DNA of 64,000 nucleotides from Sphingomonas sp. CCH21-G11 (GTDB taxonomy: Bacteria > Pseudomonadota > Alphaproteobacteria > Sphingomonadales > Sphingomonadaceae), in NCBI RefSeq assembly GCF_001555965.1, contig NZ_LSHX01000029.1, forward strand, positions 147,456 to 211,455, given 5' to 3'. Under the pieces are notes generated by a model, which did no database searches, was not told the origin of the DNA, and worked only from the letters and a program-made list of their open reading frames with translations. The position numbers were made by a program, and so were the translations under genes. Of the stretch, positions 16,613 through 24,204 are shown in pieces; within the stretch, counting starts at the first letter, position 1; each line of letters begins with the position of its first letter.

Positions 16613-18016
16613 ATGCCAATCACTGCCCCCTTGCGCCGCGCCATGCTGCTTGCAGCGATGCTTCCCTCGCCGGCCATGGCGCAGGAACCCCAGGTTATGC
16701 GTCTCGAGGCGACAACCGCCGAGGTCGGTATCGAGATCGACGGCAATCTGCTCGGCAATTGGCAGCTCGATCCGAACAGTTATCCGCGCGATATCGCGCT
16801 GCCGGTCGAGAAGGCGGAGCCTTCGACCATTTGTTTCCTCAACGAAACACAGCGCGCCTGTGCCGATTTCATCCCCAACCAGTCCCGACCGCTCGAGATT
16901 GCGTTCAAGGGCGCGCGGATCGCTACCGTCATCCGCGCTCAGCGCAACACGCCGCCGGCCGTATTCGATGCCGCCTACCAGGCGGCGTATCGCGGAAAGA
17001 CCGTCGTCGAAGTGCCCGAAGTCTATGAACTGGTGAACATCGCCATCGCAATCTCGCCCTTTGGGCAGGGGGATCGCGACATGGTCTATCACGACAGCTC
17101 CTATTATGCGGCGGTCCAGACTCATTTCGCCCCCTTCGTCGATCATCCGCTCATCAAGCGGGTGGACGCCATGCTGCGTCAGGACCGGATGGACTATTTC
17201 TCCTTCAAGATGAACGGCTATGCCTTCGTCTTCGACGCCGAGGGGCGCATCGTGCGCAGTCCGGTGTATGACCGCACCGGCTTTGCCGGATCGCTCGACA
17301 ACGCGGTACTGCCCTATCTCGAAGACCTTCAGGACTTCGCAAATGTCAGCAGCTTCCGCGCCTTCTATCGCGAGCATCAGGATCTCTACAAAAAGCAGAT
17401 CCGGTTCTTCGATGATGAGGCGCAGGTCGCGCGGATCAGCAGCTGGCTGGGCGAGCGCTTTCCCTCGGTGAAGCCCTATGACGGGGTGAAGATCGTGTTC
17501 TCGCCGCTGGTCGCCTATAACCAGTCGCTCACCACGCTGGAGGCGAATGGCTATCGCGAGCTGCAGCCGCATGTGAACTATCCCTACGGTGCCAATCGTG
17601 GCCTTACGCCCCAGGGCGCCGCGATCGAGCGTTCGGCGATCCTGTTCACCGAAATGAACCACGGCTTCATCAATCCGGTGGCCGAGAAATATCGGGATCA
17701 GATCGCCAAGGCTCTCACCGATCGGCCCGCCTGGGCTGACGATACCAAGGCTCCGGGCAATTATCCGGGGGCTGAGGCGCTGTTCGATGAATACATGAAC
17801 TGGGCGCTGGTCAGTCTCTACTACCGCGATCTGATGACAGACCAGGATTTCGCCATCTCGCACGCCGCTGTCGTCGACAACATGCAGAATGGTCGCGGTT
17901 TCCTCCGCTTCGCGGCATTCGATGCCGAGCTTCTGCGACTGTACGCGGCGCGCAAGCCCGGCCAGACAATCGAAGACCTCTATCCGGCGATGCTAGATTG
18001 GGTTGCCGCACAATAG
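16613..18016 (+). CDS. Secreted DUF4932-like protein, possible metallopeptidase
   Basis: A 467-residue protein with a signal peptide (MPITAPLRRAMLLAAMLPSPAMAQ) and no further membrane segment, so periplasmic. Residues 25-120 are strand-rich. The large remainder includes a motif TEMNHGFINPVAEKY around Glu347/His350 that matches the H/E-containing patch of DUF4932 proteins, which look like metal-dependent peptidases but have no proven activity. It stands alone between the Ohr gene and an insertion-sequence remnant. Family assignment comes from pattern memory only. Confidence 0.6.
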   Translation: MPITAPLRRAMLLAAMLPSPAMAQEPQVMRLEATTAEVGIEIDGNLLGNWQLDPNSYPRDIALPVEKAEPSTICFLNETQRACADFIPNQSRPLEIAFKGARIATVIRAQRNTPPAVFDAAYQAAYRGKTVVEVPEVYELVNIAIAISPFGQGDRDMVYHDSSYYAAVQTHFAPFVDHPLIKRVDAMLRQDRMDYFSFKMNGYAFVFDAEGRIVRSPVYDRTGFAGSLDNAVLPYLEDLQDFANVSSFRAFYREHQDLYKKQIRFFDDEAQVARISSWLGERFPSVKPYDGVKIVFSPLVAYNQSLTTLEANGYRELQPHVNYPYGANRGLTPQGAAIERSAILFTEMNHGFINPVAEKYRDQIAKALTDRPAWADDTKAPGNYPGAEALFDEYMNWALVSLYYRDLMTDQDFAISHAAVVDNMQNGRGFLRFAAFDAELLRLYAARKPGQTIEDLYPAMLDWVAAQ

Positions 18017-18085
18017 GCGAAGGTGCTGTCAGTCTAATGCGCACTCGTCTCCACCGGAAGGAGCTGTGGCTTTGGGCGCGGCGGC

Positions 18086-18260
18086 TTAGCTTGCGATGAT
18101 CTGCCACTCAGCCAGGGCGGCTGAGCGGCGCTCCTCCACGCGATTATTCGCGTGACGGCCAATGTGCTGCTTATCGATTACCGAGCTCGTCCATCGCTGC
18201 CCCGTAGGAGCGCAGGCCGTCGGTGGTGATTGCGGGCTAGGCGGCAGGGCTCGAGATTTG
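18086..18260 (-). mobile_element. IS6-family transposase remnant
   Basis: On the minus strand one frame reads ITTDGLRSYGAAMDELGN and the neighbouring frame continues GRHANNRVEERRS. Together they correspond to the C-terminal DDE region of IS6/IS6100-like transposases (TDGLRSYGAA...GRWANNRAENSH). The frame shift and missing flanks make it a dead fragment. The rest of the 18017-18368 gap shows nothing I can name. Confidence 0.65.
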
Positions 18261-18380
18261 CGGCTCATCCCTCCGTGCTATCACCGCGCCCCAGGCCCTG
18301 CCTCATTCGTCTGACAGAGCTGCCAGCAGAGTTGCGGTTCTCCGTTGACGATCAAGCCGCAGCGTTGAATGACCTTAAAC

Positions 18381-19418
18381 ATGGCTGACCGACAACGAAG
18401 GACAACGATCGTCGACGTAGCGCGCGCCGTGGGGGTATCGGCGAAGTCCGTGTCCCGCGTCCTCAATGGCGAACCCAACGTCAGCCCCGACTTGCGCGAC
18501 CGCGTGCGCGAAGCGGCGCGAAGCCTGAACTACCATCCCAATGCCCTTGCGCAGGCGCTGGTGCGCCGTCGGTCGTATCTGCTCGGCCTGGTTTATGAAA
18601 ATCCCAGTCCGAGCTATTCGGTCGAGCTTCAACTGGGTGCGCTCGATCGGCTGAAGGATGAGCGGTATCATCTGGTGTCTCTGCCGATTCGGTCGGTGCG
18701 CGAGCATGCGGACGAAGTCGTTCCCCTGCTGCGCGCAGCTGCACTCGACGGCGTGATCCTGGCGCCGCCCGCTTCCGACCACCCGACCGTCCTGGACGCG
18801 CTGGATGCAGTCCAGCTGCCCTATGCCCGCATCGCGTCCACCACAATGCTGGAGCGGGGGCCGAGCATCGTGCTGGACGATGTCGAGGCGGCGCGGACCA
18901 TCGCCGAGCATGTGATCGGGCACGGCCATCGGCGGATCGGCATCATCAAGGGCAATCCCGCCCACCCGTCCAGCATGGCACGCACGCTGGGCTATACGCA
19001 GGCAATGGCGGGGGCGGGGATCGAGCTTCGGACCGACTGGGTCGAACAGGGCTTCTACACCTTCGAATCCGGATATGAGGCGGCGCAGCGCTTGCTCGCC
19101 CGCGCCGACCGGCCAACCGCGATCCTGGTGCAGAATGACGAGATGGCAGTCGGCGCGCTGATGGCGGCGCGCGAACTCGGCCTGGCGCTGCCCGAACAGC
19201 TGTCCATTGTCGGCTTCGACGATTCGGAGGTTTCGCGCGTCGCCTGGCCGCGGCTCACCACGATCCGCCAGCCGGTCTATGACATGGCGGTCAGCGCAGT
19301 CGACGTGCTCATCCGGCAGTTGAGCGGTGAACCGTCCCAGACTTTGACCGCGCACCGCTTCGAGCTTCTCGTCCGCGATTCCGTGGGGCCGCCACCGCCA
19401 GCGAACGGGCAGGCTTAA
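18381..19418 (+). CDS. LacI family transcriptional regulator
   Basis: A sugar-responsive repressor of about 345 residues. The N-terminal HTH and hinge are clear: TTIVDVARAVGVSAKSVSRVLNGEPNVS, then NYHPNALAQALVRRRS. The rest is a periplasmic-binding-protein-like ligand domain (GLVYENPSPSYSVELQ, IVLDDVEAARTIAEHV, ILVQNDEMAVGALMAAREL, TTIRQP). ATG 18369 is an alternative start four codons earlier; neither has a strong ribosome site. It ends 3 bases into the converging halogenase gene. The adjacent halogenase, TonB receptor and GH3 genes are its obvious targets, and a LacI-style palindrome lies in their divergent promoter. Confidence 0.92.
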   Translation: MADRQRRTTIVDVARAVGVSAKSVSRVLNGEPNVSPDLRDRVREAARSLNYHPNALAQALVRRRSYLLGLVYENPSPSYSVELQLGALDRLKDERYHLVSLPIRSVREHADEVVPLLRAAALDGVILAPPASDHPTVLDALDAVQLPYARIASTTMLERGPSIVLDDVEAARTIAEHVIGHGHRRIGIIKGNPAHPSSMARTLGYTQAMAGAGIELRTDWVEQGFYTFESGYEAAQRLLARADRPTAILVQNDEMAVGALMAARELGLALPEQLSIVGFDDSEVSRVAWPRLTTIRQPVYDMAVSAVDVLIRQLSGEPSQTLTAHRFELLVRDSVGPPPPANGQA

Positions 19419-20980
19419 CGCGCGCCCATTGCCTGGCGCTGGACGAAATTGGGCCGGCGCGTCTCCGCCGGGTTGAGCAGGCGATCGAGCAGCGCGTCAT
19501 GTGTCGGCGCTGCGTTTGCATAGGTTCGCATCGCCGTGCCGAGCTGGCGCATCAATGCGCGGATCTCGGCGTTGTCGGGGATGTCGACAAAAGGATCGTG
19601 CGCGTCCGGCCGCAATCCCATGCCGACCGCGACGAACCACCAGCTGATGTCGGCGAACAGCTCGCGACGACGCGACACGATCCGGCCGCTCGCCGTGAAC
19701 AGATCGATTTTCTCGGCAAGGCTGTCCGGCAGGGTCAGCGTGCGCATCCGGTCCCAGAACGGCTCGCCGAACCGCCGATTGGGCACGTAATGCAGCAGCA
19801 GAAAGTCGCGGATATGCGCATATTCCACGTCGACCTCACGGTTATAGGCGCGGGCGAGCGGTGGTGCCATCGTCCGGTCGGGCCAGTAATCCAGCAGGCG
19901 GTACAGGCCGGTATGGATCAGGTGGATGCTGGTGGACTCGAGCGGCTCAAGAAACCCGGCGGACAGCCCGATGGCGACGCAGTTACCCACCCACGCGCGC
20001 CGCCGGTGACCTGCGACGAACCGCAGGAAACGCGGATCAGCCTCGGCCGGTCCCTCGATCCGGGCAAGCAGGGCCGCTGCAGCATCCTCGTCGGACAGGT
20101 GCTCGCTTGCATAGACATAGCCGTTGCCGACGCGGTGTTGCAGCGGAATGCGCCACTGCCACCCGGCCGTGCACGCAGTGGCCGTGGTATAAGGCGGGCG
20201 CCCGACGCGGTGGCGGCTGGGTGCGGCGACGGCGCGATCGCACGGCAGCCAGTGACGCCAGTCATGATAGCCCGCCGCCAGCGTTTCTTCGATCAACATG
20301 CCGCGAAAGCCCGAGCAGTCGATGAAGAGGTCGGCTTCCAGCCGCTCGCCGCCCTCCAGCACTAGCGCCGCGATCCCCTCGCCGCCGTGGCGGGCGCCGT
20401 CGCGCTCGCCGCCCATCACGCGCCGGTCAAGCCGCACGACGCCGCCACGCTCCGCCACTTCACGCAGATAGGCCGCCACCAGTCCCGCGTCGAAATGCAG
20501 CGCATAGGCGAGCCCGCCGCCCGGGAAGGCGCCATCCGGCGGCGGGAACGCGAACTTGCCCGCTTCCGCCAGTGCGATGGCGGGACAAACATCAGCCAGT
20601 TCCTCCGTGCCGCCGTCGGCGACGTTGCGCCACCACAGATGGTGGAACGGCCGCTCGTTGACCGTCAGCCCGAAGGTGCCGAACGGATGCCAATAGGCGT
20701 GACCCAGCTCAACCCAGTCGCAGAAGCGGATGCCCAGCTTCATCGTCGCGCCGGTGCGGCGGATGAACTCCACCTCGTCGATGCCGCAGAAGCGAAGGAA
20801 CTCGAAGATCGGCGGGATCGTCGCCTCCCCGACGCCGACCGTCGGGATGCTCGACGATTCGACGAGGGTGATCGTCGTCCCGCTGCCTTCCAGGCGCTTG
20901 GCGAGCAATGCGGCGGCGGACCAGCCAGCGGTCCCGCCCCCCAGGATGACGACCGATCGCAGCGCCTGCCCGTCCCTCAT
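19415..20980 (-). CDS. Flavin-dependent tryptophan-halogenase-family protein
   Basis: A 521-residue FAD enzyme of the PrnA-like superfamily. It has the dinucleotide-binding GGGTAG at residues 14-19, VGVGEATIPP following the first helix, and the halogenase hallmark W-x-W-x-I-P (GWQWRIP). A conserved Lys near residue 75-85 (TMKLGIRFCDW) fits the catalytic position. In sphingomonads and xanthomonads members of this family commonly sit beside TonB receptors in carbohydrate loci without a demonstrated halogenated product, so the name is structural. It lies just downstream of the TonB receptor on the same strand, probably in one transcript. Confidence 0.85.
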   Translation of the reverse strand: MRDGQALRSVVILGGGTAGWSAAALLAKRLEGSGTTITLVESSSIPTVGVGEATIPPIFEFLRFCGIDEVEFIRRTGATMKLGIRFCDWVELGHAYWHPFGTFGLTVNERPFHHLWWRNVADGGTEELADVCPAIALAEAGKFAFPPPDGAFPGGGLAYALHFDAGLVAAYLREVAERGGVVRLDRRVMGGERDGARHGGEGIAALVLEGGERLEADLFIDCSGFRGMLIEETLAAGYHDWRHWLPCDRAVAAPSRHRVGRPPYTTATACTAGWQWRIPLQHRVGNGYVYASEHLSDEDAAAALLARIEGPAEADPRFLRFVAGHRRRAWVGNCVAIGLSAGFLEPLESTSIHLIHTGLYRLLDYWPDRTMAPPLARAYNREVDVEYAHIRDFLLLHYVPNRRFGEPFWDRMRTLTLPDSLAEKIDLFTASGRIVSRRRELFADISWWFVAVGMGLRPDAHDPFVDIPDNAEIRALMRQLGTAMRTYANAAPTHDALLDRLLNPAETRRPNFVQRQAMGAR

Positions 20981-21054
20981 GTCCCAGCCCTTCCGCTATC
21001 TTCGCCACGCATCGGGCGAGCCGCCGGCGTGCGACTCGCCGTCCGCGCGGACGG

Positions 21055-24000
21055 TCAGAAGTTGAAGCGTACACCTGCGTAGATGCGCCTGGAGCCGGAT
21101 TCGAAGCGAAGCGGCAATTCCCGGAACTGGAGAAACGCGGACTGATCAGACTTGGTGAGGTTGATGCCTTCCATGAACACGTTGAACATCGGGGTCACCT
21201 GATAGCTGATTTGCCCGTCGAGCTGACCGTAAGGGCGCTGATAGATTCCTAGCGTCCGCGTCGTTCCGCCGTCGGAGAAGCCGAAATTGCCCAAATAGGC
21301 TTCGGATCGCCAGGAATAGGACGCGCGCGCCGCAAAGCCGTAATTCTCGTAATAAATCTGGCCGTTGGCGGAGTGGCGCGACACGCCAGGCAGGGGCAAC
21401 CCTTCATCAAAGTCGTTGAACCCGTCGGTCGAGGTGTCGGAGAAGGTGTAGTTGGCGGTGAAGCCGAGCCCGAACGGGAAGGCATATTGCGCCGCGACCT
21501 CGAACCCGCGCACCTGCCCGCCCGTGCCGTTCACCGGTTGCGCAACCGGGCCCAGTCGGCCGCCGGCCTGATCGCTGACGAATGTGGGGACCGTCTGAGT
21601 GACAATGAAGGAATCGACTTCCTTCCAGAACCCGGCAATGGACAACAGGCCCTGGCGGCCGAAATAATACTCATAGGCGGCGTCGAACTGATAGGCCCGA
21701 TATGGCTCCAGCTCAGGATTGCCGCGGCTCCCGCTGGTGAAGGTGAACAGATTGGTCTGCGGATCGCGCGTGAAGTCGGTCGCGAAGCCGCGGCCAAGGC
21801 TGAACAGGTCCTGGCGCGCGACGACCCGGGCCGCCGAGAAGCGCACCTTCTGCCGGTCGTCGATACTCGCCACGACGTTCAGGCTGGGGAGGAAATCGGT
21901 GTAGCTGCGGTCGAAGGTGGTTGTCTCGAAATCGCGGACCACGCCGTTCCAGCTATCCGTCCCGAAATAGACCGGGTCGGCGACGCCCTGGTTCTGATCA
22001 ACCCTGAGCTTGGTGTCGACGATGCGGACGCCGACATTGACATGGTAGGGATCGTCTTCGCTGCCGATATCAGCCATTACATAGCCGGACCGCGTTTCCT
22101 CACGCACGAAGAAGCTCTGGATCGGATCCTCAAAGAACGCGAACGGCTTGTCAGGGAAAAGCCCCTGGATCCAGGCGAGCGCGTCCGTCATCTGGGCGCG
22201 GTTCTGGACGAGCACCTGATCGCCCTGGACCACGCCGCCGCCGGCGAAATTCTTGATGAGCTCCACCCGATCGGGCGCGTCGGTGAACGTCTGGAACGGC
22301 GTCATGACTGGCGGCGAGTTGCCGAACCGGTTGTCGCAGCCGCGCTGCTGCGGGTTCTGCTGCGCAACCGGGATTTCGCAAGCCTTGAAGCCGATCGCAC
22401 CGTCGAGGAAGTAGGTATAGGGCGTCCAGTTGTACCCGAGCTGCGAACCGTCGGGCTCACCCATGCCGCTGATGTCGGCGAGATAGCGACCCGAGGTGAA
22501 ATCGATGTTGCGCCGCCCATACCGGAACCCGGCGCTGACGGTGATGGCATTGGTGTCGCTGTCATCGATGTCCCAGGCCATATCGGCGCGGAATGACTGC
22601 CCGTCGATCTCCGACCGATCGCCAAAGGCCCAGTGCGACTTGAAGTACCCATAGGCGGGGTTGGTGAACAGGTCCTGCGGACTGCCCGATGCGATCCCGA
22701 ACGATGGAAACTTCCCATCGCGGTTGTCATAGGTGAAATCGAAGGTGGCGGGCGCTGCGGGGTTTGCGGGCTGGTGTGAAAAGCCGGTCGGGCTGGATGG
22801 GTTCGCGGTCGGCACGGCATAGGCGGTGTAGCGCACGTCATTGTTCGCGACGTTGCGTGTCAGGTCACCCTGTGAGTAAGTCGCGGCGACGTTCAGCCGG
22901 AAATTGCGCTTGTTGTCGAACTTGACGGTGAACTGTGCATTGTCCGACGTGGTGTTCGAAACATCGACGAACGAGATCGCTTCGGCCGACTGGGCGCGCA
23001 TCGTGCCCTGTTGGAGGACGCCGTCGTCGTCGATCGAGAACCCGCCCTGGAGGCCGCGCGCCTCGCCCTGCGCGAACGGGAATTTGAGCGACGCTTCTCG
23101 CGTGTCGACCTTGTAGTCCGAGTGGAAGAACTGGCCGGCGAGTTCCAGCTCGTCGGTCGGCCGCCAGGTGACGCCGAGCGATCCGCCCCACCGCTCCCGG
23201 CGAATGTCGCGGTCGGTGACATAGCGATATTCGGGGGCGTAATAGTTCGGCACGGTGGCCGAATCGACTCGATTGGCGAACGCCCAGTTGCCGCGATTTT
23301 CGCCGCCGAGCACATTATTGTGCTGGTTGACCCGGTCATAGCTCAGCGACGCGATGATGCCGAAACGATCGTCAAAGTTGTAGCCCACCACCAATGCGCC
23401 GGTGGGCTTCCAGCCGCTGATCTCGCTGCCCTTGTTGACGCGCGCGTTGCCGCCCAGCGTCAGGCCCGGCTTCAGGTCGAGCGCGCCGCGAGTTTTGAGG
23501 TCGATGATGCCGCCGAGGCCGCCCTCAAGCAGCGACGCGTTGGGCGATTTATAGACGTCCACCCCGCCGATCAGCTCGGACGGCACGCCTTCGAGGCTGT
23601 CGTTCCGGGTAAAGTTACCCTCGCCGACCTTGAAGGCTTCGAGGCCGGTGACGAACAATTCGCCGTTCAACACGGTGACGTTCTGGTCCAGGCCGCGAAT
23701 CCGTACCCGGGTACCCTGTCCGTTTTCCCGGTCGATCTGAATGCCGGGCAGCCGCTGGAGCGACTCGGTAATGTTCTGGTCGGGAAACTTGCCGATGTCC
23801 TCCGCCGTGACCGATTCGATGATCAGGTTGGAGTTGCGCTTGGCGTTCAACGCACTTGCAAGCGACTCGCGGAATCCGGTGACGATGATGTCCTGCGTCG
23901 CGGCATCGTCCTGCGACGCGGGCTCTTCCTGCGCTGGTGCCGTATCCTGCGGCACCGCCGCATTCGTATCCTGCGCATGTGCGGGCACGCTGCACGCGAC

Positions 24001-24060
24001 CGCGAGGATCCATGTAGCCGATACGATGTTCAGCCGCGCTTTGAATGAAAAGCCCCTCAT
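21055..24060 (-). CDS. TonB-dependent outer-membrane receptor (carbohydrate type)
   Basis: About 1001 residues. I start at ATG 24060, which follows a strong GGAGGAGG, and not at the longer frame from 24174. The signal peptide ends at AHAQ. The protein continues with a TonB-box-like segment (DIIVTGFRESLASALNAKR), a plug domain (SVTAEDIGKFPDQNITESLQRLPGI; VRIRGL) and a 22-strand barrel ending in the typical terminal aromatic (YAGVRFNF). The KFPDQN plug belongs to receptors that import oligosaccharides. It is divergent from a secreted GH3 enzyme and followed by the halogenase-like gene, so the set forms a small polysaccharide-use locus. Confidence 0.93.
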   Translation of the reverse strand: MRGFSFKARLNIVSATWILAVACSVPAHAQDTNAAVPQDTAPAQEEPASQDDAATQDIIVTGFRESLASALNAKRNSNLIIESVTAEDIGKFPDQNITESLQRLPGIQIDRENGQGTRVRIRGLDQNVTVLNGELFVTGLEAFKVGEGNFTRNDSLEGVPSELIGGVDVYKSPNASLLEGGLGGIIDLKTRGALDLKPGLTLGGNARVNKGSEISGWKPTGALVVGYNFDDRFGIIASLSYDRVNQHNNVLGGENRGNWAFANRVDSATVPNYYAPEYRYVTDRDIRRERWGGSLGVTWRPTDELELAGQFFHSDYKVDTREASLKFPFAQGEARGLQGGFSIDDDGVLQQGTMRAQSAEAISFVDVSNTTSDNAQFTVKFDNKRNFRLNVAATYSQGDLTRNVANNDVRYTAYAVPTANPSSPTGFSHQPANPAAPATFDFTYDNRDGKFPSFGIASGSPQDLFTNPAYGYFKSHWAFGDRSEIDGQSFRADMAWDIDDSDTNAITVSAGFRYGRRNIDFTSGRYLADISGMGEPDGSQLGYNWTPYTYFLDGAIGFKACEIPVAQQNPQQRGCDNRFGNSPPVMTPFQTFTDAPDRVELIKNFAGGGVVQGDQVLVQNRAQMTDALAWIQGLFPDKPFAFFEDPIQSFFVREETRSGYVMADIGSEDDPYHVNVGVRIVDTKLRVDQNQGVADPVYFGTDSWNGVVRDFETTTFDRSYTDFLPSLNVVASIDDRQKVRFSAARVVARQDLFSLGRGFATDFTRDPQTNLFTFTSGSRGNPELEPYRAYQFDAAYEYYFGRQGLLSIAGFWKEVDSFIVTQTVPTFVSDQAGGRLGPVAQPVNGTGGQVRGFEVAAQYAFPFGLGFTANYTFSDTSTDGFNDFDEGLPLPGVSRHSANGQIYYENYGFAARASYSWRSEAYLGNFGFSDGGTTRTLGIYQRPYGQLDGQISYQVTPMFNVFMEGINLTKSDQSAFLQFRELPLRFESGSRRIYAGVRFNF

Positions 24061-24133
24061 ATATCCTCCTCCCAAGCCAGCCCCGGTCGTGCGCTGCCGG
24101 GGTCCACGCCAAATCAACGCGCCTTTTGTCCTA

Positions 24134-24155
24134 CGTTGACATCGCATTGTCAACG
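24134..24155. promoter_or_regulatory. LacI-type operator palindrome in the receptor/GH3 divergent promoter
   Basis: A perfect inverted repeat with arms CGTTGACA and TGTCAACG separated by six bases (TCGCAT). It lies between the TonB receptor (start 24060, minus) and GH3 (start 24205, plus). Size and symmetry match operators of LacI-family repressors, and a LacI gene is the next regulator in the cluster. One site could control both directions. Confidence 0.65.
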
Positions 24156-24204
24156 CTGTCATTACAGCTCGCAAGCTTAGAGCAGAAAAAGCTGGGAGAA
24201 TGGA

